From Streptomyces lomondensis (lineage in GTDB: Bacteria > Actinomycetota > Actinomycetes > Streptomycetales > Streptomycetaceae), in NCBI RefSeq assembly GCF_014651035.1, contig NZ_BMWC01000006.1:62001-126000 (forward strand): a DNA stretch of 64,000 nt, in the 5' to 3' direction. The position numbers and the translations under genes are program-made. The notes beneath the pieces were generated by a model. It did not search any database. It was not told where the DNA came from and saw only the letters and a program-made list of their open reading frames with translations. Shown here in pieces: positions 16,276 to 24,147 of this stretch (the first letter of the stretch is position 1; every line of letters starts with the position of its first letter).

Positions 16276-17352
16276 CTACGTCGCCAGTACCTCCTCGCCC
16301 GACCTCGGCTCGGTCAGTCTCACCTCGCGCACCTCCCGGTGTGCGGGATCCCGGACCTCCCCCACCAGCAGCTCCAGCACATCCTCCAGCGCGACCAGCC
16401 CGAGCACCTTCCCGGACGCGTCGGCCACCTGTGCCAGATGCGTCGCCGCCCGCCGCATCACCGTCAGCGCGTCGTCCAGCGGCAGCTCCGACCGCAGGGT
16501 CGTCATGGGCCGCCACAGCTGCTGCGGCACGGCCCGGTCCGAGTGCTCCAGGTCCAGGACGTCCTTCACATGCAGGTAGCCCATGAACGCGCCGTTGTCC
16601 GCCGCGACCGGGAACCGGGAGTAGCCGGTGCGGGCCGTGAGCTCGACGATGCGCCCGGGGGTGACCGACGGGCTGACCGTCACCAGCGACTCGCGTTTCA
16701 GCAGGACGTCCGTCACCGGGCGGGAGCCCAGCTCCAGGGCGTCCTCCAGGCGTTCGGCCTCCTCGGGGTCGAGCAGGCCCGCCTGGCCGGCGTCCTCCAC
16801 CAGCCGGTTGAGCTGCTCGCTGGTGAAGACGGCCTCGACCTCGTCCTTGGGCTCGACGTGGAAGAGCCGCAGGATGCCCTGGGAGCAGGCGCCGAGGGCA
16901 GCGGTGATCGGCTTGCAGAAGCGGGCGAACCAGACCAGCCCGGGGCTGAGCCACAGCGCGGCCTTCTCGGGGGCCGCCATCGCCAGGTTCTTCGGGACCA
17001 TCTCGCCGATGACGAGGTGGAAGAAGACCACGGCGGCGAGAGCGATGACGTAGGTGAGCGGGTGGATCATGCCGTCCGGCAGGTGGATCCGCTCGAAGAC
17101 CGGCTCCAGCAGATGGGCGACGGTCGGCTCGGCGACCGCGCCGAGGGTCAGGGAGCAGACCGTGATGCCGAACTGGGCCGCCGCCATCATCTGCGGCAGC
17201 CGCTCCAGGCCGTAGAGGACCTGCCGGGCCCGGGCGGTGCCGAGGGGTTCGATCTGGCTGCGGCGTACGGAGACGAGCGCGAACTCGGCGCCGACGAAGA
17301 AGCCGTTGGCGAGCACGAGCAGCGCGGCGAAGAGGAGTTGGAGCACGCTCAT
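16276..17352 (-). CDS. CNNM/HlyC-CorC family membrane protein, second of pair
   Basis: A 358-residue protein with an N-terminal CNNM (DUF21) membrane domain of about four helices (LLFAALLVLANGFFVGAEFALVSVRRSQIE, then QFGITVCSLTLGAVAEPTV and the GEMVPKNLAMAAPEKAA motif) and a cytoplasmic CBS pair (LVTVSPSVTPGRIVELTARTG to VLGLVALEDVLELLVGEVRD). Homologues are implicated in Mg2+/Co2+ homeostasis; the older name hemolysin is misleading. The C-terminal CorC_HlyC transporter-associated domain is missing or very short compared with its neighbour. The ATG at 17352 overlaps the stop of the upstream paralogue by 4 bp, so the two are translationally coupled and probably act together. Confidence 0.9.
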   Translation of the reverse strand: MSVLQLLFAALLVLANGFFVGAEFALVSVRRSQIEPLGTARARQVLYGLERLPQMMAAAQFGITVCSLTLGAVAEPTVAHLLEPVFERIHLPDGMIHPLTYVIALAAVVFFHLVIGEMVPKNLAMAAPEKAALWLSPGLVWFARFCKPITAALGACSQGILRLFHVEPKDEVEAVFTSEQLNRLVEDAGQAGLLDPEEAERLEDALELGSRPVTDVLLKRESLVTVSPSVTPGRIVELTARTGYSRFPVAADNGAFMGYLHVKDVLDLEHSDRAVPQQLWRPMTTLRSELPLDDALTVMRRAATHLAQVADASGKVLGLVALEDVLELLVGEVRDPAHREVREVRLTEPRSGEEVLAT

Positions 17353-18683
17353 CGGACGGCCTCCACGAGGGAGACCACCGGGGCCGTCCGCACCAGCCGG
17401 ACGCGCTCGGCGCGGTAGTGGCCGACCTGGCGCACGGACAGCCGCCAGCCGGGCAGCTCCGCCTTGTCGCCGACGGCCGGGATACGGCCCAGCAGGTCGG
17501 CGACCAGCCCGGCGACCGTCTCGTACGGTCCCTCGGGCACGTCGAGGCCTATCCGCTGGAGGATGTCGACCCGGCAGCTGCCGTCGACGTCCCAGGCGGG
17601 CCTGCCGTCCTCCGGCGGCGCGGTGGCCAGCTCGGGCAGGTCGTGCCCGTCGTGCTCGTCGCGGACCTCGCCGACGAGCTCCTCGACGATGTCCTCCAGG
17701 GTGACGACACCGGCCGTGCCGCCGTACTCGTCGACGACGACCGCGATGGGCTGCTCGCTGCGCAGGCGGGCGAGCAGCGGCCGCACAGGCAGGGTCTCGG
17801 GGACGAGCAGCGCCGGGCGGGCGATGCGGCCGACGGGGGTGCGCAGCCGGTCCCGCACGGGCACGGCCAGGGCGTCCTTGAGGTGGACCATGCCGACGAC
17901 CTCGTCGATCCGCTCCCGGTAGACGGGGAAGCGGGACAGGCCGGTGGCGCGGGTCAGGTTGACGACGTCCTCGGCGGTGGCGGAGGACTGCAGGGCGCTG
18001 ACCTTCACGCGCGGCGTCATCACGTGCTGCGCGGTCAGCTCGCCCAGGGACAGGGTGCGGACGAAGAGGTCGGCCGTGTCCTGTTCCAGGGCACCGGCCC
18101 GCGCCGAGTGGCGGGCCAGCGAGACGAGCTCGCCGGGGGTGCGCGCGGAGGCCAGCTCCTCGGCGGGTTCGAAGCCCAGGGCGCGCACGAGCCGGTTCGC
18201 GACGGCGTTGAGACCGGCGATGACCGGGCGGAACAGCCGGGCGAAGGCATGCTGCGGGCCCGCGACGAAGCGCGCGACCTGGAGCGGCCTGGACACCGCC
18301 CAGTTCTTGGGCAGGAGCTCGCCGATCACCATCTGCACGGCGGAGGCCAGCAGCATGCCGACGACGACCGTGACCCCGGAGACGGCTCCCTCGGGGACGC
18401 CGATCGAGGTGAACGGGCCGTGCAGCAGCTCGGCGAGCGCCGGTTCGGCGAGCATGCCGACGACGAGCGAGGTGATGGTGATGCCGAGCTGGGTGCCGGA
18501 GAGCTGGAAGGACAGCTCCTTGAGCGACTCGACGACGCGCTGGGCGCGTCGGTCGCCCTCGGCGGCGGCCCGTTCCGCGTCCGGCCGCTCGACCGTCACG
18601 AGCCCGAACTCGGCCGCCACGAAGAATCCGTTGGCGAGAATCAGCAGGAACGCGGCTGCCAGGAGCAGCAGGGGGATGGTCAT
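17349..18683 (-). CDS. CNNM/HlyC-CorC family membrane protein, first of pair
   Basis: A 444-residue protein. The membrane domain (LLLLAAAFLLILANGFFVAAEFGLVTVERPDA, FQLSGTQLGITITSLVVGMLAEPAL, GELLPKNWAVSRPLQVA) is followed by two CBS motifs (VMTPRVKVSALQSSATAEDVVNL and TLPVRPLLARLRSEQPIAVVVDEYGGTAGVVTLEDIVEELVGEVRDE) and a complete CorC_HlyC domain at the C-terminus (SCRVDILQRIGLDVPEGPYETVAGLVADLLGRIPAVGD). It shares about the same plan as the adjacent gene and is likely a duplicate of it. Role: probably divalent-cation export or homeostasis at the plasma membrane. The ATG at 18683 opens the operon; the next gene overlaps its stop by 4 bp. Confidence 0.92.
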   Translation of the reverse strand: MTIPLLLLAAAFLLILANGFFVAAEFGLVTVERPDAERAAAEGDRRAQRVVESLKELSFQLSGTQLGITITSLVVGMLAEPALAELLHGPFTSIGVPEGAVSGVTVVVGMLLASAVQMVIGELLPKNWAVSRPLQVARFVAGPQHAFARLFRPVIAGLNAVANRLVRALGFEPAEELASARTPGELVSLARHSARAGALEQDTADLFVRTLSLGELTAQHVMTPRVKVSALQSSATAEDVVNLTRATGLSRFPVYRERIDEVVGMVHLKDALAVPVRDRLRTPVGRIARPALLVPETLPVRPLLARLRSEQPIAVVVDEYGGTAGVVTLEDIVEELVGEVRDEHDGHDLPELATAPPEDGRPAWDVDGSCRVDILQRIGLDVPEGPYETVAGLVADLLGRIPAVGDKAELPGWRLSVRQVGHYRAERVRLVRTAPVVSLVEAVR

Positions 18684-18830
18684 GATGCCGCCGCCTCCGC
18701 ACGGTCGCGGACACGGTCCGCGCTATGTCGGCAGGGGGCGGCGCAGGTACTGCAGGACGATCCGTCCATCGCCGGAGAGGGTCACTCCTCGATTTAGCAG
18801 GAAGCCTCTGCGCACCGGGCGGGGCACAGC

Positions 18831-18859
18831 GGCGGAGGCGCGTCGGTCGCGCCTCCGCC
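18831..18859 (-). terminator. Hairpin terminator ending the rib-his operon
   Basis: GGCGGAGGCGCG (18831-18842) and CGCGCCTCCGCC (18848-18859) form a perfect 12-bp stem around a 5-nt loop, 60 bp beyond the stop of the PH-domain gene. It lacks a T-run but is the strongest dyad between that gene and the CNNM pair. Confidence 0.7.
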
Positions 18860-18919
18860 AACAGATTAATCAAGACACGGCCCGGTGCGGCAGTGGCGAC
18901 CGCCTTGTGGATCCCCGAG

Positions 18920-19375
18920 TCAGCCCTGACGCCGCTCGGGGTCCACCGTGGAACGGGCCTCGGCGAGCGCCCGCAGGGCCCGGGCGTCGGCGATCGCGCG
19001 CTGCTTGGCGATGCCCGGCTGGATGCCGAGCGCGGGCAGGCTGGTGCCGTCGCTGAGGTTGAGGAACACCCAGGGGTCACCCGGCCGGAGGGTCACCTGA
19101 AGGATCTCGGCCCACTCCAGCCGGCGCTTGTTCGTGAGATTGACGACAGTGACGCCGTCCTCGTCGGCGACGACCTTCGGCCGCGCCAGCAGGAGCAGCA
19201 CGGCGTCCAGCAGGAGCGCCGTGACGACGAAGCTGAGGCGCTCGGCGGGGCTGAGCTGCTTCAGCAGCATCGCGACGGCCGTGATCACCACGAGGATCGC
19301 GACGGCGGCGGTGAGCAGCACCGCGCGGGTGCTGCCCGGCCGGAACGTGACGGGCAGGGCGGGCAGATCGGACAT
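18920..19375 (-). CDS. PH-domain membrane protein downstream of hisG
   Basis: A 151-residue protein with two closely spaced N-terminal hydrophobic helices (AVLLTAAVAILVVITAVAMLL and LSFVVTALLLDAVLLLLA) and a C-terminal beta-rich bacterial PH-like domain (VVADEDGVTVVNLTNKRRLEWAEILQVTLRPGDPWVFLNLSDGTSLPALGI split around the conserved W-x-E-I). Such proteins are common in actinobacteria; no enzymatic role is known. It starts 13 bp after hisG and so is the last gene of the rib-his operon. The positioning is conserved, as I recall, in other Streptomyces, which argues for a functional link, but none is established. Confidence 0.8.
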   Translation of the reverse strand: MSDLPALPVTFRPGSTRAVLLTAAVAILVVITAVAMLLKQLSPAERLSFVVTALLLDAVLLLLARPKVVADEDGVTVVNLTNKRRLEWAEILQVTLRPGDPWVFLNLSDGTSLPALGIQPGIAKQRAIADARALRALAEARSTVDPERRQG

Positions 19376-19388
19376 CGGTGCGTGCCCC

Positions 19389-20237
19389 TCAGAGACGGCA
19401 GGCGTGGATGGCCGTGGTCAGGATGGCCCGGGCGCCGATGTCGTACAGGTCGTCCATGATCCGCTGCGCCTCCTTGGCGGGGACCATGGCGCGGACGGCG
19501 ACCCAGCCCTCGTTGTGCAGCGGGGAGACGGTCGGCGACTCCAGGCCGGGGGTGAGGGCGACGGCCTTCTCCAGCTGCTCGACGCGGCAGTCGTAGTCCA
19601 TCATCACGTACGTCCGGGCGACCAGGACGCCCTGGAGGCGGCGCAGGAACTGCTGCACCTTGGTGTCGTCGGGGTCCGCGCCGGTGCGGCGGATCACGAC
19701 GGCCTCGGACTTCATGATCGGCTCGCCGACGACCTCCAGGCCCGCGTTGCGCAGCGAGGTGCCGGTCTCGACGACGTCGGCGATGACCTGGGCGACGCCG
19801 AGCTGGATGGCGGTCTCGACGGCGCCGTCGAGGTGGACGACGGAGGCGTCGATGCCGTGGTCGGCGAGGTGGCCCGCGACGATGCCCTCGTAGGAGGTGG
19901 CGACCGTCTTGCCCGCCAGGTCCGCCAGGCCGCTGATCGTGCCGGGCTTGGCGGCGTAGCGGAAGGTGGAGCGGGCGAAGCCGAGGGCGAGGATCTCCTC
20001 GGCTTCGGCGCCAGAGTCGATGAGCAGGTCCCGGCCGGTGAGGCCGATGTCGAGCTGGCCGGAGGCGACGTAGATCGCGATGTCGCGGGGGCGCAGGTAG
20101 AAGAACTCGACCTCGTTGGTCGGGTCGACGATCCGCAGTTCCTTGGACTCCCGGCGCTGCTGGTAGCCGGCCTCATGCAGCATCTCCGCCGCAGGGCCTG
20201 ACAGGGAACCCTTGTTGGGGACGGCGATGCGCAGCAT
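19389..20237 (-). CDS. hisG: ATP phosphoribosyltransferase
   Basis: A 282-residue enzyme of the long HisG type. It condenses ATP and PRPP in the first step of histidine synthesis. MLRIAVPNKGSLSGPAAEML opens the family exactly, DIGLTGRDLLIDSGAEAEEIL and the PRPP loop region IADVVETGTSLRNAGLEV are in place, and the extra C-terminal domain after residue 210, with LTPGLESPTVSPLHNEGW, is the histidine-binding regulatory domain, so feedback inhibition is expected. No HisZ partner is needed. It follows hisE by 46 bp within the riboflavin operon. Confidence 0.97.
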   Translation of the reverse strand: MLRIAVPNKGSLSGPAAEMLHEAGYQQRRESKELRIVDPTNEVEFFYLRPRDIAIYVASGQLDIGLTGRDLLIDSGAEAEEILALGFARSTFRYAAKPGTISGLADLAGKTVATSYEGIVAGHLADHGIDASVVHLDGAVETAIQLGVAQVIADVVETGTSLRNAGLEVVGEPIMKSEAVVIRRTGADPDDTKVQQFLRRLQGVLVARTYVMMDYDCRVEQLEKAVALTPGLESPTVSPLHNEGWVAVRAMVPAKEAQRIMDDLYDIGARAILTTAIHACRL

Positions 20238-20283
20238 GAGGTCGGCTTCCTTTGCGTGGGTGTCTTGCGGGAACGGGTTCGGC

Positions 20284-20556
20284 TTACAGGTGGGCGTAGA
20301 CGTCTTCGAGGGAGATGCCGCGGGCGACCATCATCACCTGGACGTGGTACAGCAGCTGCGAGATCTCCTCGGCGGCCGCCTCCTTGCCCTCGTACTCGGC
20401 GGCCATCCAGACCTCGGCGGCCTCTTCGACGACCTTCTTGCCGATGGCGTGGACGCCCTTCTCGACCAGTTCTGCGGTGCGGGAAGTGGCGGGGTCGCCG
20501 TGGGCGGCCTTGTGCTGGAGCTCGGTGAAGAGATCCTCGAACGTCTTCTTGGACAT
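20284..20556 (-). CDS. hisE: Phosphoribosyl-ATP pyrophosphatase
   Basis: A 90-residue all-alpha MazG-fold enzyme for the second step of histidine synthesis, hydrolysing PR-ATP to PR-AMP and pyrophosphate. KKVVEEAAEVWMAAEYEGKEAAAEEISQLLYH is the metal-binding helix pair with its Glu/Asp ligands. It stands alone without a fused HisI domain, as is usual in actinobacteria. It starts 34 bp after ribH and is followed by hisG 46 bp later. HisE-HisG placement at the end of the riboflavin genes is typical of Streptomyces. Confidence 0.97.
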   Translation of the reverse strand: MSKKTFEDLFTELQHKAAHGDPATSRTAELVEKGVHAIGKKVVEEAAEVWMAAEYEGKEAAAEEISQLLYHVQVMMVARGISLEDVYAHL

Positions 20557-20590
20557 GGTGACGCTCAGCCTATGCCACAGGTGGCTTTCC

Positions 20591-21076
20591 TCAGTGCCAG
20601 GGTTCGGATACTGAGCGGAGCGTGGCCGCGGTCGCCACCGCCGCCGTCACCGCCTCGTGCCCCTTGTCCTCGTTCGAGCCCTCCAGGCCGGCGCGGTCCA
20701 GGGCCTGTTCCTCGGTGTCGCAGGTCAGCACGCCGAAGCCGACGGGGACGCCGGTGTCGACGGAGACCTGGGTGAGGCCCTGGGTCACGCCCTGGCACAC
20801 ATAGTCGAAGTGGGGGGTTCCACCGCGGATGACGACGCCGAGGGCGACGATCGCGTCGTAGCCGCGGCCCGCGAGGACCTTGGCGACGACCGGGAGTTCC
20901 CAGCTGCCGGGGACCCTGAGCAGGGTCGGCTCGTCGATGCCCAGGTCGTGCAGGGCGCGCAGGGCGCCGTCGACCAGTCCGTCCATCACCTTTTCGTGCC
21001 ACTGTGCCGCGATGACGGCGACCCGGAGGTCACCCACATTGCGTACGGACAGCTCCGGTGCACCCTTGCCGCTCAC
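20591..21076 (-). CDS. ribH: 6,7-dimethyl-8-ribityllumazine synthase
   Basis: A 161-residue lumazine synthase. It condenses 5-amino-6-ribitylaminouracil with dihydroxybutanone phosphate, the penultimate step of riboflavin synthesis; family members assemble as pentamers or 60-mers. Motifs: VPGSWELPVVAKVLA, ALGVVIRGGTPHFDYVC with the catalytic His, and PVGFGVLTCDTEEQALDRAG. The GTG at 21076 is preceded by GGGAGAG. It lies 20 bp after ribBA and 34 bp before hisE. Confidence 0.96.
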   Translation of the reverse strand: MSGKGAPELSVRNVGDLRVAVIAAQWHEKVMDGLVDGALRALHDLGIDEPTLLRVPGSWELPVVAKVLAGRGYDAIVALGVVIRGGTPHFDYVCQGVTQGLTQVSVDTGVPVGFGVLTCDTEEQALDRAGLEGSNEDKGHEAVTAAVATAATLRSVSEPWH

Positions 21077-21096
21077 GTCTCTCCCTCTGTGCTGTC

Positions 21097-22389
21097 TTAC
21101 TGGTTGCCGCAGGCGGGCACGGTGGTCGTGTCCAGCCAGGGCAGGTCGTGGCCCATCCGGTCCCGCTTGGTGCGCAGGTAGCGGAGGTTGTGCTCGCCGG
21201 CGCTCACGGGCATCGGCACACGGGCCTTGACGACGATGCCGTGCCGGACGAGCGCGTCGGTCTTGTCGGGGTTGTTGGTCAGCAGGCGCACGCCCCGCAC
21301 GCCGAGGTCGGCGAGGATCTGCGCTCCGGCGCCGTAGTCGCGGGCGTCGGCGGGCAGGCCGAGTTCGAGGTTGGCGTCGAGGGTGTCGTGGCCCTGTTCC
21401 TGGAGTTCGTAGGCGCGCAGCTTGGACATCAGGCCGATGCCGCGCCCCTCGTGTCCGCGCAGGTAGACCACGACGCCCCGGCCCTCGGACTGGATGCGGG
21501 CCAGCGAGGCGTCCAGCTGGGGGCCGCAGTCGCAGCGGGCGGAGCCGAAGACGTCGCCGGTGAGGCACTCGGAGTGGACGCGGACCAGGACGTCGTCGCC
21601 GTCGCCGATCTCGCCGTGCACGAGGGCGACGTGCTCGACGCCGTCGACGGTGGAGCGGTAGCCGTACGCCGTGAACGTGCCGTGAGCGGTGGGCAGTTGG
21701 GTCCTGGCCTCGCGGCGGACGGTGGGCTCGCTGCTGCGGCGGTAGGCGATCAGGTCCTCGATGGAGATGATCGTCAGGCCGTGCTTGCGGGCGAAGGGGA
21801 CCAGCTCGGGCAGGCGCAGCATGCGCCCGTCCTCGCCGGCGATCTCGACGATCGCGCCGGCCGGGCGCAGGCCCGCGAGGCGGGCGAGGTCGACGGCGGC
21901 CTCGGTGTGGCCGTTGCGGGTCAGGACGCCGCCGGGCCGGGCGCGCAGCGGGAAGATGTGGCCGGGGCGGACGAAGTCGTCGGCCCCCGCGGTGCCGTCG
22001 GCGAGCAGCTGGAGCGTGGTGGCGCGGTCGGCGGCGGAGATGCCGGTGCTCACGCCGTGCGCGGCGGAGGCGTCGACGGAGACCGTGAACGCGGTCTTCA
22101 TCGACTCGGTGTTGTCGTCGACCATCTGCGGCAGGCGCAGCCGGTCGAGTTCGTCGCCCTCCATGGGGGCGCAGATCAGGCCGCGGCACTCGCTCATCAT
22201 GAAGGCGACGATCTCGGGGGTCGCCTTCTCGGCGGCGATGACGAGGTCGCCCTCGTTCTCCCGGTCCTCGTCGTCGACGACCACGACCGGGCGGCCGGCC
22301 GCGATGTCGGCGATGGCCTGCTCGACGGGGTCGAGTGCGAGGTCCTCGAACTCACCGTCGGTGCTGTACAGGATCGGTGCGGCACTCAT
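21097..22389 (-). CDS. ribBA: Bifunctional DHBP synthase / GTP cyclohydrolase II
   Basis: A 430-residue two-domain enzyme feeding both branches of riboflavin synthesis. The N-terminal RibB half (about 1-210) has VVDDEDRENEGDLVIAAE with the acidic metal loop and RPGHIFPLRARPGGVLTRNGHTEAAVDL, and makes dihydroxybutanone phosphate from ribulose-5-phosphate. The C-terminal RibA half has SECLTGDVFGSARCDCGPQL with three zinc cysteines, YLRGHEGRGIGLMSKLRAY and LLTNNPDK, and opens the ring of GTP. GGAAGGAG precedes the ATG at 22389, which overlaps the ribM stop by 4 bp. Ribulose-5-phosphate epimerase (rpe) is also encoded in this window at 41034. Confidence 0.96.
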   Translation of the reverse strand: MSAAPILYSTDGEFEDLALDPVEQAIADIAAGRPVVVVDDEDRENEGDLVIAAEKATPEIVAFMMSECRGLICAPMEGDELDRLRLPQMVDDNTESMKTAFTVSVDASAAHGVSTGISAADRATTLQLLADGTAGADDFVRPGHIFPLRARPGGVLTRNGHTEAAVDLARLAGLRPAGAIVEIAGEDGRMLRLPELVPFARKHGLTIISIEDLIAYRRSSEPTVRREARTQLPTAHGTFTAYGYRSTVDGVEHVALVHGEIGDGDDVLVRVHSECLTGDVFGSARCDCGPQLDASLARIQSEGRGVVVYLRGHEGRGIGLMSKLRAYELQEQGHDTLDANLELGLPADARDYGAGAQILADLGVRGVRLLTNNPDKTDALVRHGIVVKARVPMPVSAGEHNLRYLRTKRDRMGHDLPWLDTTTVPACGNQ

Positions 22390-23027
22390 GCCGGCGCTCC
22401 TTCCAGGGTGGGCCGCGCGGCCTGACGCGAGCGCAGCCACCAGTCGCGCAGGCCCCACAGGACGAGCGCGCCGTAGATGACGTAGACGAAGCCGGAGAAG
22501 GCGTAGCCGTTGGCGAAGTTGAGGGGCACGCCGACGAGGTCGACCAGCAGCCAGGCGAACCAGAACTCGACCATGCCGCGGGCCTGGGCGTACATGGCGA
22601 CGATGGTGCCGACGAAGATGTAGGCGTCCGGCCAGGGGTCCCAGGACAGGGTGGGGTATGCCGTGAAGAGGAGCGCCACGGCGACCGTTCCCGCGGCGGC
22701 CGCGGCGATCATCGCTCCGCGCTCGCGCCAGGTGGCGAACCGTACGGCGATGTGGCCGTCCTCCGCCTGGCTCTTGCCGCGCTGCCACTGCCACCAGCCG
22801 TACAGGGCCACGACCATGACGATCGCCTGCTTGCCCGCGCTGCCGGTCAGATGGCCGAAGAAGGCCCCGAAGAGGATGAGACCGGCCAGGAACTGCACGG
22901 GCCACGTCCATATGGAGCGCCGCCAGCCGAGGGCGAGGGCGGCCAGGCCGAAGAGGTTGCCGACCATGTCGGACCAGAGGATGTGCTGGCCGAAGAGGAC
23001 GAAGGCCTCGGAGTTCAGCGTGTTCAC
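22386..23027 (-). CDS. ribM: PnuC-family transporter, probable riboflavin uptake protein
   Basis: A 213-residue integral membrane protein with about seven helices. The pattern WSDMVGNLFGLAALALGWRRSIWTWPVQFLA and ALYGWWQWQRGKSQ is typical of PnuC transporters, whose classical substrate is nicotinamide riboside. Position inside the riboflavin operon points instead to RibM, the riboflavin facilitator described in corynebacteria and in S. davawensis. Its GTG start overlaps the ribE stop by 4 bp, and its stop overlaps ribBA by 4 bp, so it is translationally coupled on both sides and under the FMN riboswitch. Confidence 0.88.
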   Translation of the reverse strand: MNTLNSEAFVLFGQHILWSDMVGNLFGLAALALGWRRSIWTWPVQFLAGLILFGAFFGHLTGSAGKQAIVMVVALYGWWQWQRGKSQAEDGHIAVRFATWRERGAMIAAAAAGTVAVALLFTAYPTLSWDPWPDAYIFVGTIVAMYAQARGMVEFWFAWLLVDLVGVPLNFANGYAFSGFVYVIYGALVLWGLRDWWLRSRQAARPTLEGAPA

Positions 23028-23632
23028 CGGACCGGCCCCTGCGCACGCTCGCCGAGCATCCGCTCGACGTACTTGGCGATGACGTCCACCTCGAGGTTGA
23101 CCGGGTCGCCGGGCTGCTTGTGGCCGAGCGTGGTCAGGGCGAGCGTGGTGGGGATGAGGCTCACGGTGAAGTAGTCGGGGCCGGCGTCGACGACGGTGAG
23201 GCTGATGCCGTCGACGGTGATGGAGCCCTTCTCGACCACGTACCGGGTGAGGTCCGCGGGGAGGGAGATCTTCACGATCTCCCAGTGGTCGGACGGCTTG
23301 CGCTCCAGGATCTCGCCGGTGCCGTCGACGTGGCCCTGCACGATGTGCCCGCCGAGGCGTTCGCCGACGGCCATGGGGCGTTCGAGGTTGACGCGGGAGC
23401 CGGGCTCGAGGGCGCCCAGGCTGGAGCGGTTCAGCGTCTCCGCCATGACGTCGGCGGTGAACTCGTCGCCCTCGTGGTCGACGACCGTGAGGCAGACGCC
23501 GTTGACGGCGATGGAGTCGCCGTGTTTCGCGCCTTCGGTGACGACGGGGCCGCGCAGGCGGAAGCGACAGGCGTCGTCGAGGGTCTCGACGGCGGTGACC
23601 TCGCCCAGCTCTTCGACGATTCCGGTGAACAC
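23024..23632 (-). CDS. ribE: Riboflavin synthase alpha subunit
   Basis: A 202-residue protein made of two lumazine-binding repeats (about 1-97 and 98-195). The start VFTGIVEELGEV is diagnostic, NGVCLTVV appears in repeat 1 and DGISLTVV in repeat 2, and GHIVQGHVDGTGEI marks the junction. It dismutates two lumazine molecules into riboflavin and the ribitylaminouracil precursor. GTG at 23632 has GGAGG about 9 bp upstream. It is the first gene after the FMN riboswitch. The gene is often called ribC in other organisms. Confidence 0.95.
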   Translation of the reverse strand: MFTGIVEELGEVTAVETLDDACRFRLRGPVVTEGAKHGDSIAVNGVCLTVVDHEGDEFTADVMAETLNRSSLGALEPGSRVNLERPMAVGERLGGHIVQGHVDGTGEILERKPSDHWEIVKISLPADLTRYVVEKGSITVDGISLTVVDAGPDYFTVSLIPTTLALTTLGHKQPGDPVNLEVDVIAKYVERMLGERAQGPVR

Positions 23633-23779
23633 TTCCCGGGTCCTCCTGCCTCTTCGGGCACGGACTCCGGGGCTGTCGATGACGACAGAAGGTACGAGCG
23701 GGAACACCAGGGACGACGCCGAATGGAGTCCGCCCTCAGAACGGACTTCTCGGGCGGCGCGCACGGATGCCCGCTCGCC

Positions 23780-23906
23780 GCGCACTGCCTCCCATCCGGA
23801 CTTTAACCGTCGGTCCAGGAATTTCACCTGGTCAACCGGTCGCTGGAGGCGACCGGGTCGCGGACTGTAACCGCCGGTTCGGACTTTCACCGACCCCGGA
23901 GTGCGC
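23780..23906 (-). promoter_or_regulatory. FMN riboswitch (RFN element)
   Basis: Read on the minus strand, the closing stem is GCGCACT (23906-23900) with AGTGCGC (23786-23780). Between them lie the conserved blocks GGTGAAAGTCCGAACCGGCG, ACAGTCCGCGACCCGGTCGC, GGTGAAATTCCTGGACCGAC, GGTTAAAGTCC and GGATGGGAGGCAG, an essentially complete RFN consensus. FMN binding would down-regulate the downstream ribE-ribM-ribBA-ribH genes, and by read-through hisE and hisG. The stretch from 23640 to 23779 between the aptamer and ribE is the likely expression platform; I could not fold it reliably. Confidence 0.95.
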
Positions 23907-24004
23907 TGCTACTGGTACACGGCCAGTGTGCCACGCCTGATCGACGTCCAGACCGGGGGCAGCGTGTGGGGTGGCTCACAGAACGTGTCGGGACGGCCCG
24001 GCGT

Positions 24005-24047
24005 TGGTACGCACCTATTGACGCTGTGGTCTAGTCCTTTCTAGGGT
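24005..24047 (+). promoter_or_regulatory. Orphan chitinase-type promoter with DasR-like repeats
   Basis: TGGTACGCACCT (24005-24016) and TGGTCTAGTCCT (24027-24038) start 22 bp apart, a -35 TTGACG sits at 24018-24023 and TAGGGT at 24042-24047, with an 18-bp spacer. Element order and spacing copy the chitinase promoter at 9019-9060. Yet only about 90 bp of noncoding sequence and a hairpin follow before the tail of an opposing gene. No chitinase gene is present. Confidence 0.75.
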
Positions 24048-24091
24048 CGGCGCAACCCGCACGCAACCCTGCAACCAGCAACCCGCAGACC

Positions 24092-24133
24092 GGCCCGGCG
24101 GCGGTGACGACGGCCCTTGCCCGCCGTCGGGCC
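24092..24133. terminator. Hairpin after the orphan promoter / ROK gene terminator
   Basis: GGCCCGGCGGCGG (24092-24104) and CCGCCGTCGGGCC (24121-24133) pair over 13 positions with one G-T, around a 16-nt loop, followed by TT on the plus strand. It can terminate both the ROK gene (stop at 24148, minus strand) and any transcript from the promoter at 24005. Confidence 0.7.
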
Positions 24134-24147
24134 TTCCCAGCACGCCG

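Noticed and set aside
23024..24147. A truncated chitinase pseudogene next to the orphan promoter
   Set aside because: No GH18 motif (SxGG, DGxDxDWE) is present in any frame around 24000-24150; only regulatory sequence remains.
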